This document shows, piece by piece, positions 16,273 to 24,025 of a stretch of DNA of 64,000 nucleotides. Numbering within the stretch: position 1 is the first letter of the stretch; every line of letters starts with the position of its first letter. The DNA comes from Asticcacaulis aquaticus (GTDB lineage Bacteria; Pseudomonadota; Alphaproteobacteria; Caulobacterales; Caulobacteraceae): assembly GCF_028550415.1 (NCBI RefSeq), contig NZ_JAQQKX010000007.1:124001-188000 (forward strand), written 5' to 3'. A program made the position numbers and the translations under genes. The notes beneath the pieces were generated by a model. It searched no databases. It was not told the DNA's origin and worked only from the letters and a program-made list of their open reading frames with translations.

Positions 16273-16493
16273 ATGCGCGCCTCGTCCAGCTTGGTTTCGA
16301 TCCGCGCCAGAGCGGCGCGTGTCGCCAGCGCCTGTTCCTCAAGACGCGCCAGTCGCTCGACCACCCCGGCCTGCTGCTGAAAGCGCGCCTCCAGCGTATC
16401 GAGTCTCGCCCCGGCGCGCCCGAACCACATCAAAGCCGCCGCCGATTGCAGGATGATCGTCATGATCACCCCGCCAGTGAAAATCTCACTCAT
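16269..16493 (-). CDS. Gene transfer agent small membrane/coiled-coil protein (gp3.5-like)
   Basis: 74 residues. An N-terminal hydrophobic helix (ILQSAAALMWFG) is followed by a coiled coil (LDTLEARFQQQAGVVERLARLEEQ). It sits between portal and protease genes, where RcGTA-type clusters carry the small ORF g3.5. The ATG at 16493 overlaps the portal stop, and the gene overlaps the protease start by 4 bp, so the reading frame is well supported by packing. Function unknown. Confidence 0.78.
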   Translation of the reverse strand: MSEIFTGGVIMTIILQSAAALMWFGRAGARLDTLEARFQQQAGVVERLARLEEQALATRAALARIETKLDEARI

Positions 16494-17673
16494 AGGTATC
16501 TCCGTAGGCGGAAAGTTTCTCACTGAGCCCCGCCAGACGCCGCTTTTCGCTGGCGTCCATAAAGGTCGCCGCCTCCAGCCGTGCCCATAGGGCCTCGCGC
16601 TCCGCCGACAGGGCGGGCAGGCCGTCGATATCGGCAACAATCCGCGCGCCGGGGAACTTCGGACTGAGCCAGTTCGACAGCGACCGCGTCGTCTTTTCGA
16701 CCAGCGGCAGGACCGTGTGACGCCAGAAGGCAGCATTGGCCTCGCGGTAATTGGCGTAGGCATTGTCGCCGGGAATCCCCAGCAATTGCGCCGGGATACC
16801 GAAGGCCAGAGCGATGTCGCGCGCGGCGGCGTGCTTGCCTTCGATGAAGTCCATATCGGCGGGCGACAGCGACATCGGCTTCCAGTCGAGTCCGCCCTCT
16901 AACAACAGAGGCCGCCCGGCATTGTCGATCCCGGCGTGGTCTTCGGTCAGTTGGCTTTTCAGCCGCTCGAACTGCTCCGCGCTCAGGCGATCAGACGCCT
17001 TGCCGCCATAGACCAGCGCCCCTGATGGTCGCGCCGCGTTATCGAGCAGGGCCTTGTTCCACGCCCCCGACGCATTGTGGACGTCGATGGCGAAGGCCGC
17101 GGCCTCCAGCGGCGAAAAGCCGTACCAGTCGTCGAGCGGATGCCACAGCTTCAGGTGCAGCACCTTCAGCCAGCCGGTACCGTCGCGGGCGATGCGCGTG
17201 GCGCGGCCATTGACGGTATAGTCATAGGCCTCGGGCCAGCCCTTGGCATTAGGCACGACCTGCACGCGCTCGGACCGGAGGGCCCACAGCTCGAACGGCG
17301 CACCGTCGATCTCGGCGGCTTCGATATAGGCGTTGCCCGCGGTTTGCAGCGACGCATAGAGCGCCTCGCGCAGATCGGCCCCGCCCTGTTCGGCGTTGGG
17401 GCGTTCGAGCAGCGCTGATAAAGGGTGCGCCGTGTCGTGCCGCCCGTCGCAATCGACGCGCAACGGCACCGACGCGGCGGCTTCGGCGATCATCCGCACG
17501 CAGCGATAGGCGACGGCGTTTTTCGCGAAGCCTTCGCGGGCGAGGGCCTCATATTCGCGCGGCGTCCACTGCGCCCGCCCCTGCCCCGTCAGAGCGATCA
17601 GGGCGCGGGTTTGCGAGTCCTTTGTTTCGGGCACAGTCCGTCGCTGCCCGAAAAAGGTGTTGAAAGAGAGCAT
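16486..17673 (-). CDS. Gene transfer agent portal protein (gp3-like)
   Basis: 395 residues, the usual size for GTA portals. HK97 portal family: FAKNAVAYRCVRMIAEAAASVPL, HPLSALLERPN, GNAYIE, VLHLKLWHPLDDWYGFSPLEAAA (core YG.SPL.AA), PSGALVY, the long helix ending EGKHAAARDIALAFGIPAQLLGIPGDNAYANY (LG.PGDN.Y.NY core), and a C-terminal ADIDGLPALSAEREALW. Dodecameric ring through which DNA is packaged. The ATG at 17673 is chosen because upstream in-frame sequence is translated from a family B hairpin. Confidence 0.95.
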   Translation of the reverse strand: MLSFNTFFGQRRTVPETKDSQTRALIALTGQGRAQWTPREYEALAREGFAKNAVAYRCVRMIAEAAASVPLRVDCDGRHDTAHPLSALLERPNAEQGGADLREALYASLQTAGNAYIEAAEIDGAPFELWALRSERVQVVPNAKGWPEAYDYTVNGRATRIARDGTGWLKVLHLKLWHPLDDWYGFSPLEAAAFAIDVHNASGAWNKALLDNAARPSGALVYGGKASDRLSAEQFERLKSQLTEDHAGIDNAGRPLLLEGGLDWKPMSLSPADMDFIEGKHAAARDIALAFGIPAQLLGIPGDNAYANYREANAAFWRHTVLPLVEKTTRSLSNWLSPKFPGARIVADIDGLPALSAEREALWARLEAATFMDASEKRRLAGLSEKLSAYGDTYE

Positions 17674-17690
17674 ATCGATCCTCGTTAAAC

Positions 17691-17713
17691 CCCCTCTCCC
17701 TGAGGGAGAGGGA
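17691..17713. repeat. Family B solitary hairpin, copy 4
   Basis: Only the CCCCTCTCCC-tga-GGGAGAGGG hairpin is present, between the terminase and portal genes. It shows that the hairpin unit can occur on its own. Confidence 0.85.
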
Positions 17714-17717
17714 AAAG

Positions 17718-18905
17718 TCAGAGACGCCGCATCCGGGGCTCGGCTCTTCCCGTGATCATCAGCGCCGTGATCGCCCAGACCAGCGCATCGGCGCGGTCCG
17801 GCGAATGGCGCATCTCTTCGGTCCCCAGCCCCATCATCTCTTCTTCGAGGGCGACAAAGCGGCCCGTATGGACCACCCTGCCCTGTTCGTAGAGTGCGGC
17901 GACCGGCTCGGCGCGGGCGCGCTTGCCGACGCGGGCGTGGACCAACTCGACCGGCGCGTCGCATCCGGCGCTCAGCAACACCTGACGGACCATGTCGCCG
18001 CCCTGATTGGCCTCGGCGACCACGCGATGCGCGTCGTATTGCGCGATCTTCGCCGCCACCACGGCCGCCCAGCCCTGCGGCGTCGCCCCCGACAGGGTGG
18101 CGTCTTCGAGCACATAGGCCCGATTGTCGCGCCGTCCGGCGACCACGATCCCGCAGGCATCGCCCGTGCTGGACACCGGCGGATCGACCGCCACCACCAC
18201 ATCGTCAAAGGCGGGCGGGCGGTTGCCCAGACAGCGGCCGAGGTCTTCGGCCCGCCACAAAGCGCGGCGGTCGTCCTCGACCACCAGCCCCTCCAGTTCC
18301 TGCGCCGCCAGCCGCGTCCCGCCGTAGAGCCCTTTGAGCCCCTGCAGAAACGGATCGGCCAGATTGAAATAGTTGCCGGCGGTATTGGACCGCGTCATCA
18401 CCGTGCCTTTTTCCGCCATCAGCGTCTTCAGCGCCCGTCCCGGCTTCGGCGTCGTCGTGACGCACAGTCGCGGTGCATTACCCAGTCGCAGCCCCATCCG
18501 TAACATCGCCAGAACCTCCGCCGGTTGCCGCCAGGCGCAGAACTCGTCCGCCCAGGCGTAATGAAATTGCGGGCCGCGCAAGCTCTCCGGGTCTTCCGCC
18601 GAATAGGCGTAGGCCACGGCCCCGTTCGGCCACCTCAACCGCTTGCGCGACACTTCGTAGGAGGGTCGGTTACCTTCATCGGCGATGGCCTTGAGGCCCG
18701 ACGGCCCCTCGATCATCACCTCCCGCACATCGTGCAGCGTCGGCCCGACCAGAGCGAAACGCAGGCCCTTTTGGATCAAGGATTTGACCCACTCGGCCCC
18801 GGCGCGCGTCTTGCCCGCGCCGCGCCCGCCGAGAAACAGCCAGGTCAGCCACTCACCCGGCGGCGGCGTCTGGGCCTCGGTCGCGTAAAACGCCCACTCC
18901 GTCAT
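17718..18905 (-). CDS. Gene transfer agent terminase large subunit (gp2-like)
   Basis: 395 residues from the ATG at 18905. Walker A GGRGAGKT at 26-33 after the typical TPPPGEWLTWLFL lead-in, Walker B-like YAWADEFCAW, coupling motif TTTPKPG, and a C-terminal nuclease with AVDPP, VAEANQGGDMV and SPDRADALVWA. It packages host DNA into particles. An earlier in-frame ATG at 19076 would lengthen it by 57 residues and overlap the small terminase gene by 224 bp; the shorter form overlaps by 53 bp and fits family N-termini better. Which one is used is not settled by the sequence. Confidence 0.92.
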   Translation of the reverse strand: MTEWAFYATEAQTPPPGEWLTWLFLGGRGAGKTRAGAEWVKSLIQKGLRFALVGPTLHDVREVMIEGPSGLKAIADEGNRPSYEVSRKRLRWPNGAVAYAYSAEDPESLRGPQFHYAWADEFCAWRQPAEVLAMLRMGLRLGNAPRLCVTTTPKPGRALKTLMAEKGTVMTRSNTAGNYFNLADPFLQGLKGLYGGTRLAAQELEGLVVEDDRRALWRAEDLGRCLGNRPPAFDDVVVAVDPPVSSTGDACGIVVAGRRDNRAYVLEDATLSGATPQGWAAVVAAKIAQYDAHRVVAEANQGGDMVRQVLLSAGCDAPVELVHARVGKRARAEPVAALYEQGRVVHTGRFVALEEEMMGLGTEEMRHSPDRADALVWAITALMITGRAEPRMRRL

Positions 18906-19281
18906 CTTGGGCCGCCAGGTCGCGCTGTTCTGCTGCTTCCGCCAGAAGGAAATTTCTTCGTTGCTCAGCCATGCCAAAGAGCTTGCGTTCAAGCTTGAGT
19001 CCCCAGCTTTCGCGAGCGTCCGGATCGTCTCCAGATCCGTCGGTTTCGTCGGTTTCCATGTCGTTGTCTCCGTCATCGCCCACCATTTTGTGGATTTGCT
19101 CGGCCGCCTTGGCGACGACCAGAACGACCTTGGCCCTTTTTTCCAGCAGATTGAGCGCGTCCAGCGAATGTGCCTGCTCGGCATCTTTAATCAGGCTATC
19201 CGCCAGCGTCATAAGCTGGCTGATCTGCTTGGCGCGGATGGCCTTGAGGTCGGCAGGTTTGAAAGGCGTGTCGTTTTCCAT
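18853..19281 (-). CDS. Gene transfer agent small terminase-like protein (gp1-like)
   Basis: 142 residues, first gene of the GTA cluster. N-terminal helical, Leu/Lys/Ala-rich region (LKAIRAKQISQLMTLADSLI; LEKRAKVVLVVAKAAEQIHKM), an acidic linker (GDDGDNDMETDETDGSGDD) and a C-terminal helix (GLKLERKLFGMAEQRRNFLL). Size, position and helical content fit the small terminase of GTA clusters; sequence recognition alone is weak. The 3' part overlaps the large terminase gene in another frame. Confidence 0.68.
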   Translation of the reverse strand: MENDTPFKPADLKAIRAKQISQLMTLADSLIKDAEQAHSLDALNLLEKRAKVVLVVAKAAEQIHKMVGDDGDNDMETDETDGSGDDPDARESWGLKLERKLFGMAEQRRNFLLAEAAEQRDLAAQDDGVGVLRDRGPDAAAG

Positions 19282-19448
19282 GCCTCAACAATAAACCGGC
19301 ACGGGCAGGCGGGGAGATTTGAGCGTGATAAAAACGCAACCCTCTGATCAGATTTATATAATTCTTATGTAAGGCGGGGACAGGCCCATGTCCCCCTTAT
19401 GCATTGCAGTGCAAAAAACTGTCACAGAATTCGCCTATAACGGCGTCA
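19282..19448. promoter_or_regulatory. Upstream region of the gene transfer agent operon
   Basis: No gene seen. This AT-richer stretch directly precedes the first GTA gene, so the operon promoter (minus strand) is expected here. Visible structures: the palindrome CTGATCAG near 19337-19344, a hairpin GGGAC...GTCCC near 19377-19393, and a TGCATTGCAGTGCA near-palindrome near 19399-19412. None can be assigned to a regulator from sequence alone. Confidence 0.35.
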
Positions 19449-19555
19449 TTGGAACTTTATGGTGCTGGCGTATTAAGCATCGCTACTTAGTTTGCGTCTT
19501 TGCTTTAAGTGTTTCAAAAACAAAACAAGCCGCGGTTCGCCGCGGCTTTTTATTT
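19449..19555 (+). ncRNA. Candidate small RNA with strong terminator
   Basis: On the plus strand a TTGGAA box (19449-19454) and TATTAA box (19471-19476), 16 bp apart, precede about 70 nt that end in a textbook terminator (19527-19555). No plus-strand gene ends here, so the terminator has no obvious client on that strand. It may instead serve only as terminator for the minus-strand gene at 19768-20235. Confidence 0.3.
19527..19555. terminator. Rho-independent terminator, possibly bidirectional
   Basis: A perfect 7-bp stem GCCGCGG/CCGCGGC with a TTCG tetraloop (19529-19546), followed on the plus strand by TTTTTATTT and on the minus strand by TTGTTTTGTTTTTG. It separates the YcgN-type gene from the GTA operon. 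Confidence 0.85.
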
Positions 19556-19565
19556 GGGCCTTTTC

Positions 19566-19760
19566 ATACCTCCCCAACTTGTTTGGGGAGGGGGACCGCA
19601 CGACGCCGCGTTATCGCGGCTAGATGCGGTGGTGGGGGCCGTCTCGGTGGTAACACCACGCTCTTCGGGCCAGCCATTTTTGCGCGAGCTCTACGCGAGC
19701 CCCCCCTCCGTCTTTTTGCGTTCCGCAAAAATCCACCTCCCCCAGTAAACTGGGGGAGTA
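19566..19760. repeat. Family A palindromic element, copy 5 (variant right arm)
   Basis: Left arm is standard (CCTCCCCAACTTGTTTGGGGAGG, then GGTGGTGGGG). The right arm differs: gcgttccgcaaaaa then CCACCTCCCCCAG...CTGGGGGAG. Copy 6 shares this variant arm, defining an A subtype. Confidence 0.88.
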
Positions 19761-19767
19761 GAAACGA

Positions 19768-20235
19768 CTATTCCTCGTTATCCGTCTTGTCTTCCAGCAG
19801 ATCGAACGCGGCGAAATCGAGCGCGTCTTCGGGGTCGTCCAATGCGTCCTCAGAAATCGTCTGACCGCGCACCGACACCCCCGCACGGTGGACGCTTTCG
19901 CGGTCGCCCGTCAGCAGATAGTGCCAGCGCGGCAGGTCTTTCCCCTCGTGCAGGCGGCGATAGGCGCAGGACTGCGGCATCCATTCCAGCGCCTCGATAT
20001 TGTGCGGCGTCAGCTTGATGCAGTCGGGGACATATTTGTGCCGTTGCGGATAGTTGGCGCAGGCGCAGGTCTGGCTGTCGAACAGCTTGCAGTGGACGCG
20101 CGTGGGGATGATCTCGCCGGTGTCCTCGTCCTCCAGCCGGATCAGGCAGCACAGACCGCAACCGTCGCAGAGCGATTCCCACTCAGGCACGGTCATTTCG
20201 GATAGGGTCTTGGTCTGCCAGAAGGGTTGGGTCAT
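19768..20235 (-). CDS. YcgN/UPF0260 family cysteine-cluster protein
   Basis: 155 residues. A CxxCxxCC-type motif (C23, C26, C29, C30 in CDGCGLCC) plus later [20 protein letters not shown] and SCAYR cysteines match the UPF0260/YcgN family, probable Fe- or Zn-binding proteins. [14 protein letters not shown] and [11 protein letters not shown] are further family landmarks. The acidic C-terminus (DDPEDALD...) is less conserved. Molecular function is not established. Monocistronic here, ending before a family A repeat and the terminator at 19527. Confidence 0.88.
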   Translation of the reverse strand: MTQPFWQTKTLSEMTVPEWESLCDGCGLCCLIRLEDEDTGEIIPTRVHCKLFDSQTCACANYPQRHKYVPDCIKLTPHNIEALEWMPQSCAYRRLHEGKDLPRWHYLLTGDRESVHRAGVSVRGQTISEDALDDPEDALDFAAFDLLEDKTDNEE

Positions 20236-20259
20236 GGAAATTGCGGCACTCGTTGAAAT

Positions 20260-20374
20260 AGTTCCCCCTCACCCGGCGCTTCGCACCACCCTCTCCCTCA
20301 AGGGAGAGGGAAAAGAAAGAAACCGCCTGTAATCCCCTCTCTCTTGAGGGAGAGGGTTAGGGTGAGGGGGAAAA
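20260..20374. repeat. Family B palindromic element, copy 5 (outward arrangement)
   Basis: Here the two half-units are joined back to back: TTCCCCCTCACCCGG...CCCTCTCCC-tcaa-GGGAGAGGG, a 23-nt spacer, then CCCCTCTCTC-ttga-GGGAGAGGG and TTAGGGTGAGGGGGAA. This is the reverse of copies 1-3 and indicates modular assembly. Confidence 0.88.
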
Positions 20375-20454
20375 GTCGGCTGCATACGCGAAATTCAAAC
20401 ACTTTGCAAAGAACCCTTAAACCGCTACATGCTCGCAAGATGTTTTTGCTGGTC

Positions 20455-20499
20455 GCATTTCTGTTGCGAAAAACCGGTTCCCACTTTTTCGCGAAATGC
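20455..20499. repeat. Family C palindromic unit, copy 2
   Basis: Arms GCATTTC-(4 nt)-GCGAAAAA and TTTTTCGC-GAAATGC around ccggttcccac, the inverse-complement plan of the unit at 4364-4408. It ends 5 bp before the ABC-F start codon at 20505 and itself contains the ATG at 20496. Confidence 0.8.
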
Positions 20500-20504
20500 T
20501 CCCC

Positions 20505-22337
20505 ATGAACGCACGCGCCCCCCAAAAAGCCCCGCTGATCGCCCTCAAAGACGTCCGTCTGATGGACGGGATGAACCCGCTGTTCGACGGTGTCGACCTG
20601 GCGCTGGACAAGGGCGTGCGCGCCTGCCTTGTCGGCAAGAACGGCGCGGGGAAATCGACCCTGATGCGGCTGATGGCCGGCTTGATCGACGCCGATTCCG
20701 GCGAGCGCGTGGTCATGCAGGGCCTGCGCTACGCCTATGTGCTTCAGGAGCCGGAACCCGTCGGCGAAACCGTGCTCGACTGGCTGGTCTCGGACGGCGC
20801 AGAATCCTACATGGCCGAGGCCGAGCTGTTCGCCTTCGGCCTGTCGCCCGATACGAAATGCGCCTCCTTGTCCGGCGGGGAAAAGCGCCGCGCCGCTCTG
20901 GCCAAGGCGTTTGCCGAAGAACCCGATCTGATCTTTCTCGACGAGCCGACCAACCACCTCGACATCTTCGCCATCGAAACGTTGGAAGATCAACTGCGTC
21001 AGTTCAAGGGCGCCGCCCTGATCGTCAGCCACGACCGGACCTTCCTTGAGCGCGTGACGCAGCGCTGCTACTGGCTCTACGACCGCAAGATCATGCGGCT
21101 GGACTCAGGCTATACGAATTTCGAAGCGTGGTCGGACAAGATCGTCGAGGAGCAGGCCGAATCCCTGCGCCGGTTAGAGAAGGCCATCGAGCGCGAAACC
21201 AAGACCTTCTACAGCTCGATCACCGCCCGCCGCACGCGCAACGAAGGCCGCGCCGCGCGGCTGAATGCCATGCGCGCCGACGCCGCCGAACGGGTGAAAA
21301 ACCTCGGCAAGACGATGGAAATGAGCATCGATTCCGGCGGCACCTCGGGCAAGCTGGTCGCCGAACTGAAGCACGTCTCCAAGGGCTTCGGCGACAAGGT
21401 GCTGCTAAACGATTTTTCGACGCGCATCATCCGCGGCGACCGGCTGGCCATCGTCGGTCCGAACGGCGCGGGGAAGTCGACCCTGGTCAAGCTTCTGATC
21501 GGGCAGATCGAAGCCGACGCGGGCGAGATCAAGCTCGGCACCGCGCTCGAAGTCGCCTATCTCGATCAGGGCCGCGACACGCTGAAAGGCGACGAGACCC
21601 TGTGGGACGCGCTGGCCAATTCCGGCTCGGATCAGATCATGGTCCAGGGCAATCCGCGCCACGTCGCCGCCTACGCCAAGGACTTCCTGTTCCGCGACAA
21701 TCAGTTGCGTCAGCCGGTCAAGTCGCTGTCGGGTGGGGAACGCAACCGTCTGCAACTGGCCCGCTCTCTGGCCAAGGCGACCAACCTGCTGGTGCTGGAT
21801 GAGCCGACCAACGACCTCGACATGGACACGCTCGACCTGCTGGAGGACATGCTGTCGGATTACGACGGCACGCTGATCCTCGTGTCGCACGATCGCGATT
21901 TCGTCGACCGTCTGGCGACGTCGACCTTGGCCCTGAACGGCAAGGGTCGCGCGGTCGAAACCCCCGGCGGCTGGCAGGACTTCCTGCGCCAGAACCCGGA
22001 CTTTTTCGAGGAACTGAGCCACAAGGCTCCGTCGGTAAAGGCGGTGAAATCCGCGCCCCAAAAAGGTGAAAAGCCGGTCGCCGCGCCGGTCAAGGCACCC
22101 GCGAAAAAGCTGAGCTACAAGGACCAGAAGCGCCTCGAAGACCTCAACGCCTTCATGCCGAAATGGCAGGCCGAGATCAAAAATACCGAGGCCGCCCTGA
22201 GCGATCCGAACCTCTACGTACGTGATCCGAAAAAGTTCGACGCCCTGATGAAGGCCTTGGATAAACTCCGCACGGACCTCGAAAACGGCGAGATGGAATG
22301 GCTTGAGCTTGAAGAAAAGCGCGAGGCCCTGAAGTAA
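20505..22337 (+). CDS. uup: ABC-F family ATPase, Uup-like
   Basis: 610 residues with two ATP-binding cassettes and no membrane domain. First cassette: Walker A GKNGAGKS at 44-51, signature LSGGEKRRAALA, Walker B LIFLDEPTNHLD. The inter-domain linker (about 205-275) is charged and helical. Second cassette: GPNGAGKSTL, SLSGGERNRLQLAR, LLVLDEPTNDLD. The C-terminal region (about 535-610) is a Lys-rich hinge plus coiled coil (LEDLNAFMPKWQAEI...LELEEKREALK), as in Uup. ABC-F proteins act on ribosomes or, for Uup, also affect DNA repair. The start at 20505 is preferred because the ATG at 20496 lies inside a palindromic repeat. Confidence 0.9.
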   Translation: MNARAPQKAPLIALKDVRLMDGMNPLFDGVDLALDKGVRACLVGKNGAGKSTLMRLMAGLIDADSGERVVMQGLRYAYVLQEPEPVGETVLDWLVSDGAESYMAEAELFAFGLSPDTKCASLSGGEKRRAALAKAFAEEPDLIFLDEPTNHLDIFAIETLEDQLRQFKGAALIVSHDRTFLERVTQRCYWLYDRKIMRLDSGYTNFEAWSDKIVEEQAESLRRLEKAIERETKTFYSSITARRTRNEGRAARLNAMRADAAERVKNLGKTMEMSIDSGGTSGKLVAELKHVSKGFGDKVLLNDFSTRIIRGDRLAIVGPNGAGKSTLVKLLIGQIEADAGEIKLGTALEVAYLDQGRDTLKGDETLWDALANSGSDQIMVQGNPRHVAAYAKDFLFRDNQLRQPVKSLSGGERNRLQLARSLAKATNLLVLDEPTNDLDMDTLDLLEDMLSDYDGTLILVSHDRDFVDRLATSTLALNGKGRAVETPGGWQDFLRQNPDFFEELSHKAPSVKAVKSAPQKGEKPVAAPVKAPAKKLSYKDQKRLEDLNAFMPKWQAEIKNTEAALSDPNLYVRDPKKFDALMKALDKLRTDLENGEMEWLELEEKREALK

Positions 22338-22345
22338 GTTTAATT

Positions 22346-22557
22346 CATACCTCCCCGGTGTACCGGGGAGCCGGGCGGCCGGTGCCGGGGACCGCACGAG
22401 TTGGCTGTAAGCCAACGAGATGTGGTGGTGGGGGCCTGTGCGATCAGGGTATCACACTGATTGGGCCACAGATTTATTCGCGGTCTCTACGCGAGCCCCC
22501 ACCGTCTTTTTTGCGTTCCGCAAAAAATCCACCTCCCCCGGCACGCCGGGGGAGTAT
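22346..22557. repeat. Family A palindromic element, copy 6 (variant right arm)
   Basis: CCTCCCCGGTGTACCGGGGAG, the GC-rich insert also seen in copy 2, GGTGGTGGGGG, then the variant right arm with gcgttccgcaaaaaa and CCACCTCCCCCGGCACGCCGGGGGAG shared with copy 5. It lies between convergent genes. Confidence 0.88.
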
Positions 22558-22599
22558 GAATAAGCTTTCGGTCTTCGGCCCTGCGACCTGAACCTGACC

Positions 22600-23130
22600 C
22601 TACTTGCGGTCAGTCGCCTTGGCCTTGGTCAGCTTCAGTTTCTTTTCCTGAAACGCCTCTTCCGACGACGGCGTCAGGTTCGGACGCGCCGCCACGACGC
22701 CGACCCCGATCGACTGGATGACGTAGTAGGTTTCACCGGCCTCGACTTCCAGACGCAGCGTATCGCGGGCCTCGAACGAGATATTGTATTCGCGGGTGCC
22801 GGGCTCGGCCACATGGACGAAGTAGGTGCCGTTGGTCAGCTTGCCGATGCCCGTATCGCCTTCGCGAACCGAGAAGCTGACGGCCGCGCCGACAAAGCGC
22901 GACGGACGGAAGAAGACGATCTGCGCCTTGCCCTCGGGCGGAGCGCCGATCTCGTTCAGCTTGGCCGCAGCCTGAACCGACTCCGAAGCGGATGCGGACG
23001 AAGAAGAAGAAGAAGAAGAAGAAGAAGAAGAAGAAGAAGACGAGGCGCTCTCGTTGCTCTGGGCATAGGCCCCGGTCGCACCAAGCGCAAAGGTCAGGGC
23101 CAGAGCGGCGATGGTCTTAAGATGTTTCAT
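22600..23130 (-). CDS. Exported DUF2846-like protein with polyserine tract
   Basis: 176 residues. Signal peptide (KTIAALALTFALGATGAYAQ), then a low-complexity Ser/Ala linker at about 27-50 with a run of about 14 Ser from a TCT-codon microsatellite, then a beta-rich domain (about 65-155) with KAQIVFFRPSRFVGAA, GKLTNGTYFVHVAEPG and LEVEAGETYYV, typical of DUF2846 (R.P...G, G.L.NG.YF, EAG.TYYV). Possibly an outer membrane or periplasmic protein. Its leader TATAGGGGGACTATC is similar to that of three other exported genes nearby. Function unknown. Confidence 0.75.
   Translation of the reverse strand: MKHLKTIAALALTFALGATGAYAQSNESASSSSSSSSSSSSSSSSASASESVQAAAKLNEIGAPPEGKAQIVFFRPSRFVGAAVSFSVREGDTGIGKLTNGTYFVHVAEPGTREYNISFEARDTLRLEVEAGETYYVIQSIGVGVVAARPNLTPSSEEAFQEKKLKLTKAKATDRK
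23000..23040. repeat. GAA/TTC trinucleotide microsatellite
   Basis: Thirteen GAA units plus GA in perfect tandem, coding strand TCT (serine) in the gene at 22600-23130. Unit length of three means that length changes would vary the Ser count, not switch frame. Confidence 0.95.
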
Positions 23131-23168
23131 GATAGTCCCCCTATAAGTTCAGGTCATTGGATAAGGAT

Positions 23169-23795
23169 TTATTGCGAGGCCGCCGGTGTTTCGACGGGCG
23201 TCGTTGGCGTAAAGTCGGCCCCCAGCTTGGCCGTGGCCATCATGCCGACCTGCGCTTCCATATGGCCGCCGGTCACGGCCAGACCGAACACACCGACGAC
23301 AATAGTGGCCGCCATGGCGCCGCTCACATTGTCCTGAGCACCCATTCTCATCTTCAAGGCGCGAATAGGGACCTGACGGCCTTCGAATTCGAGATAACGC
23401 GCCGCCAGAACCAACTTGCCCGGCTTGCCGCCCATACCGGGCTTACCGGTGTCGATGACCTCACCCTTACCCGGCGTACCTTCGGGAATGACGACCGTGC
23501 CGTTCCACAGCAGCGGTTCGGCCAGTTTGAGCGCGAACATGTCGCCGACCTTCGCCGTGCGGGTCGAGACCAGCTCGGTGATAACGACCACGATCGGCGT
23601 GCCGTTGGGGATAGTGATGGACTCGGGCTTTGGGGCCTCAAGCTTGGGCCCCTCAGGCTTCGGATCCGGCGCGGGCGTCTCGGTCGCCACGACGGCCGGA
23701 GTCCCGCCTTCCGGCGGCGCGGACTGCGCCCACAGCGCGGACGGTAACAGACACGCCAAACCTGCCAGAGTGACAGTGGTCAAGATCTTAAGCAT
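23169..23795 (-). CDS. Exported protein of unknown function
   Basis: 208 residues. Signal peptide (ILTTVTLAGLACLLPSALWAQ), a proline-rich linker (about 24-60, repeated PxP, E and K), then a domain with GTPIVVVITELVSTRTAKVGDMFALKLAEPLLWNGTVVIPEGTPG (the GTP...V...VS...KVGD...AEP pattern recurs in proteins that bind or scaffold at the envelope) and a hydrophobic Gly-rich helix near 155-172 (MAATIVVGVFGLAV). It is 38 bp upstream of the DUF2846-like gene on the same strand, so likely co-transcribed. Family not named here. Confidence 0.72.
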   Translation of the reverse strand: MLKILTTVTLAGLACLLPSALWAQSAPPEGGTPAVVATETPAPDPKPEGPKLEAPKPESITIPNGTPIVVVITELVSTRTAKVGDMFALKLAEPLLWNGTVVIPEGTPGKGEVIDTGKPGMGGKPGKLVLAARYLEFEGRQVPIRALKMRMGAQDNVSGAMAATIVVGVFGLAVTGGHMEAQVGMMATAKLGADFTPTTPVETPAASQ

Positions 23796-24025
23796 ATGAA
23801 ATCATTCCCCCAATCGCCGCCCCCGGCGCATTTTCAGGAGTCATAACCGGACTTTGCGACTAAGGCAAACGATTTCGCGCGGCATCAGCCGGTCACCACC
23901 CCGGCGAGGCGAACATGCGCCAAACTCAACCGGGGATAAGAAGGACGTGACTTTCTGAGGTGGTTGTGATACCTCTAAACGGCAAGGCGAGAGGCTTTAG
24001 GGCCCCTCACCCCGCCGCTTAGAGT

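Noticed and set aside
6111-19281. A prophage instead of a gene transfer agent
   Set aside because: No integrase, repressor, replication, holin or endolysin gene and no flanking attachment repeats were seen; gene order and sizes match RcGTA.
19389-19864. Plus-strand 158-codon open frame
   Set aside because: It runs through a strong terminator and a family A repeat, is antisense to the YcgN-type gene at its end, and has no recognisable domain.
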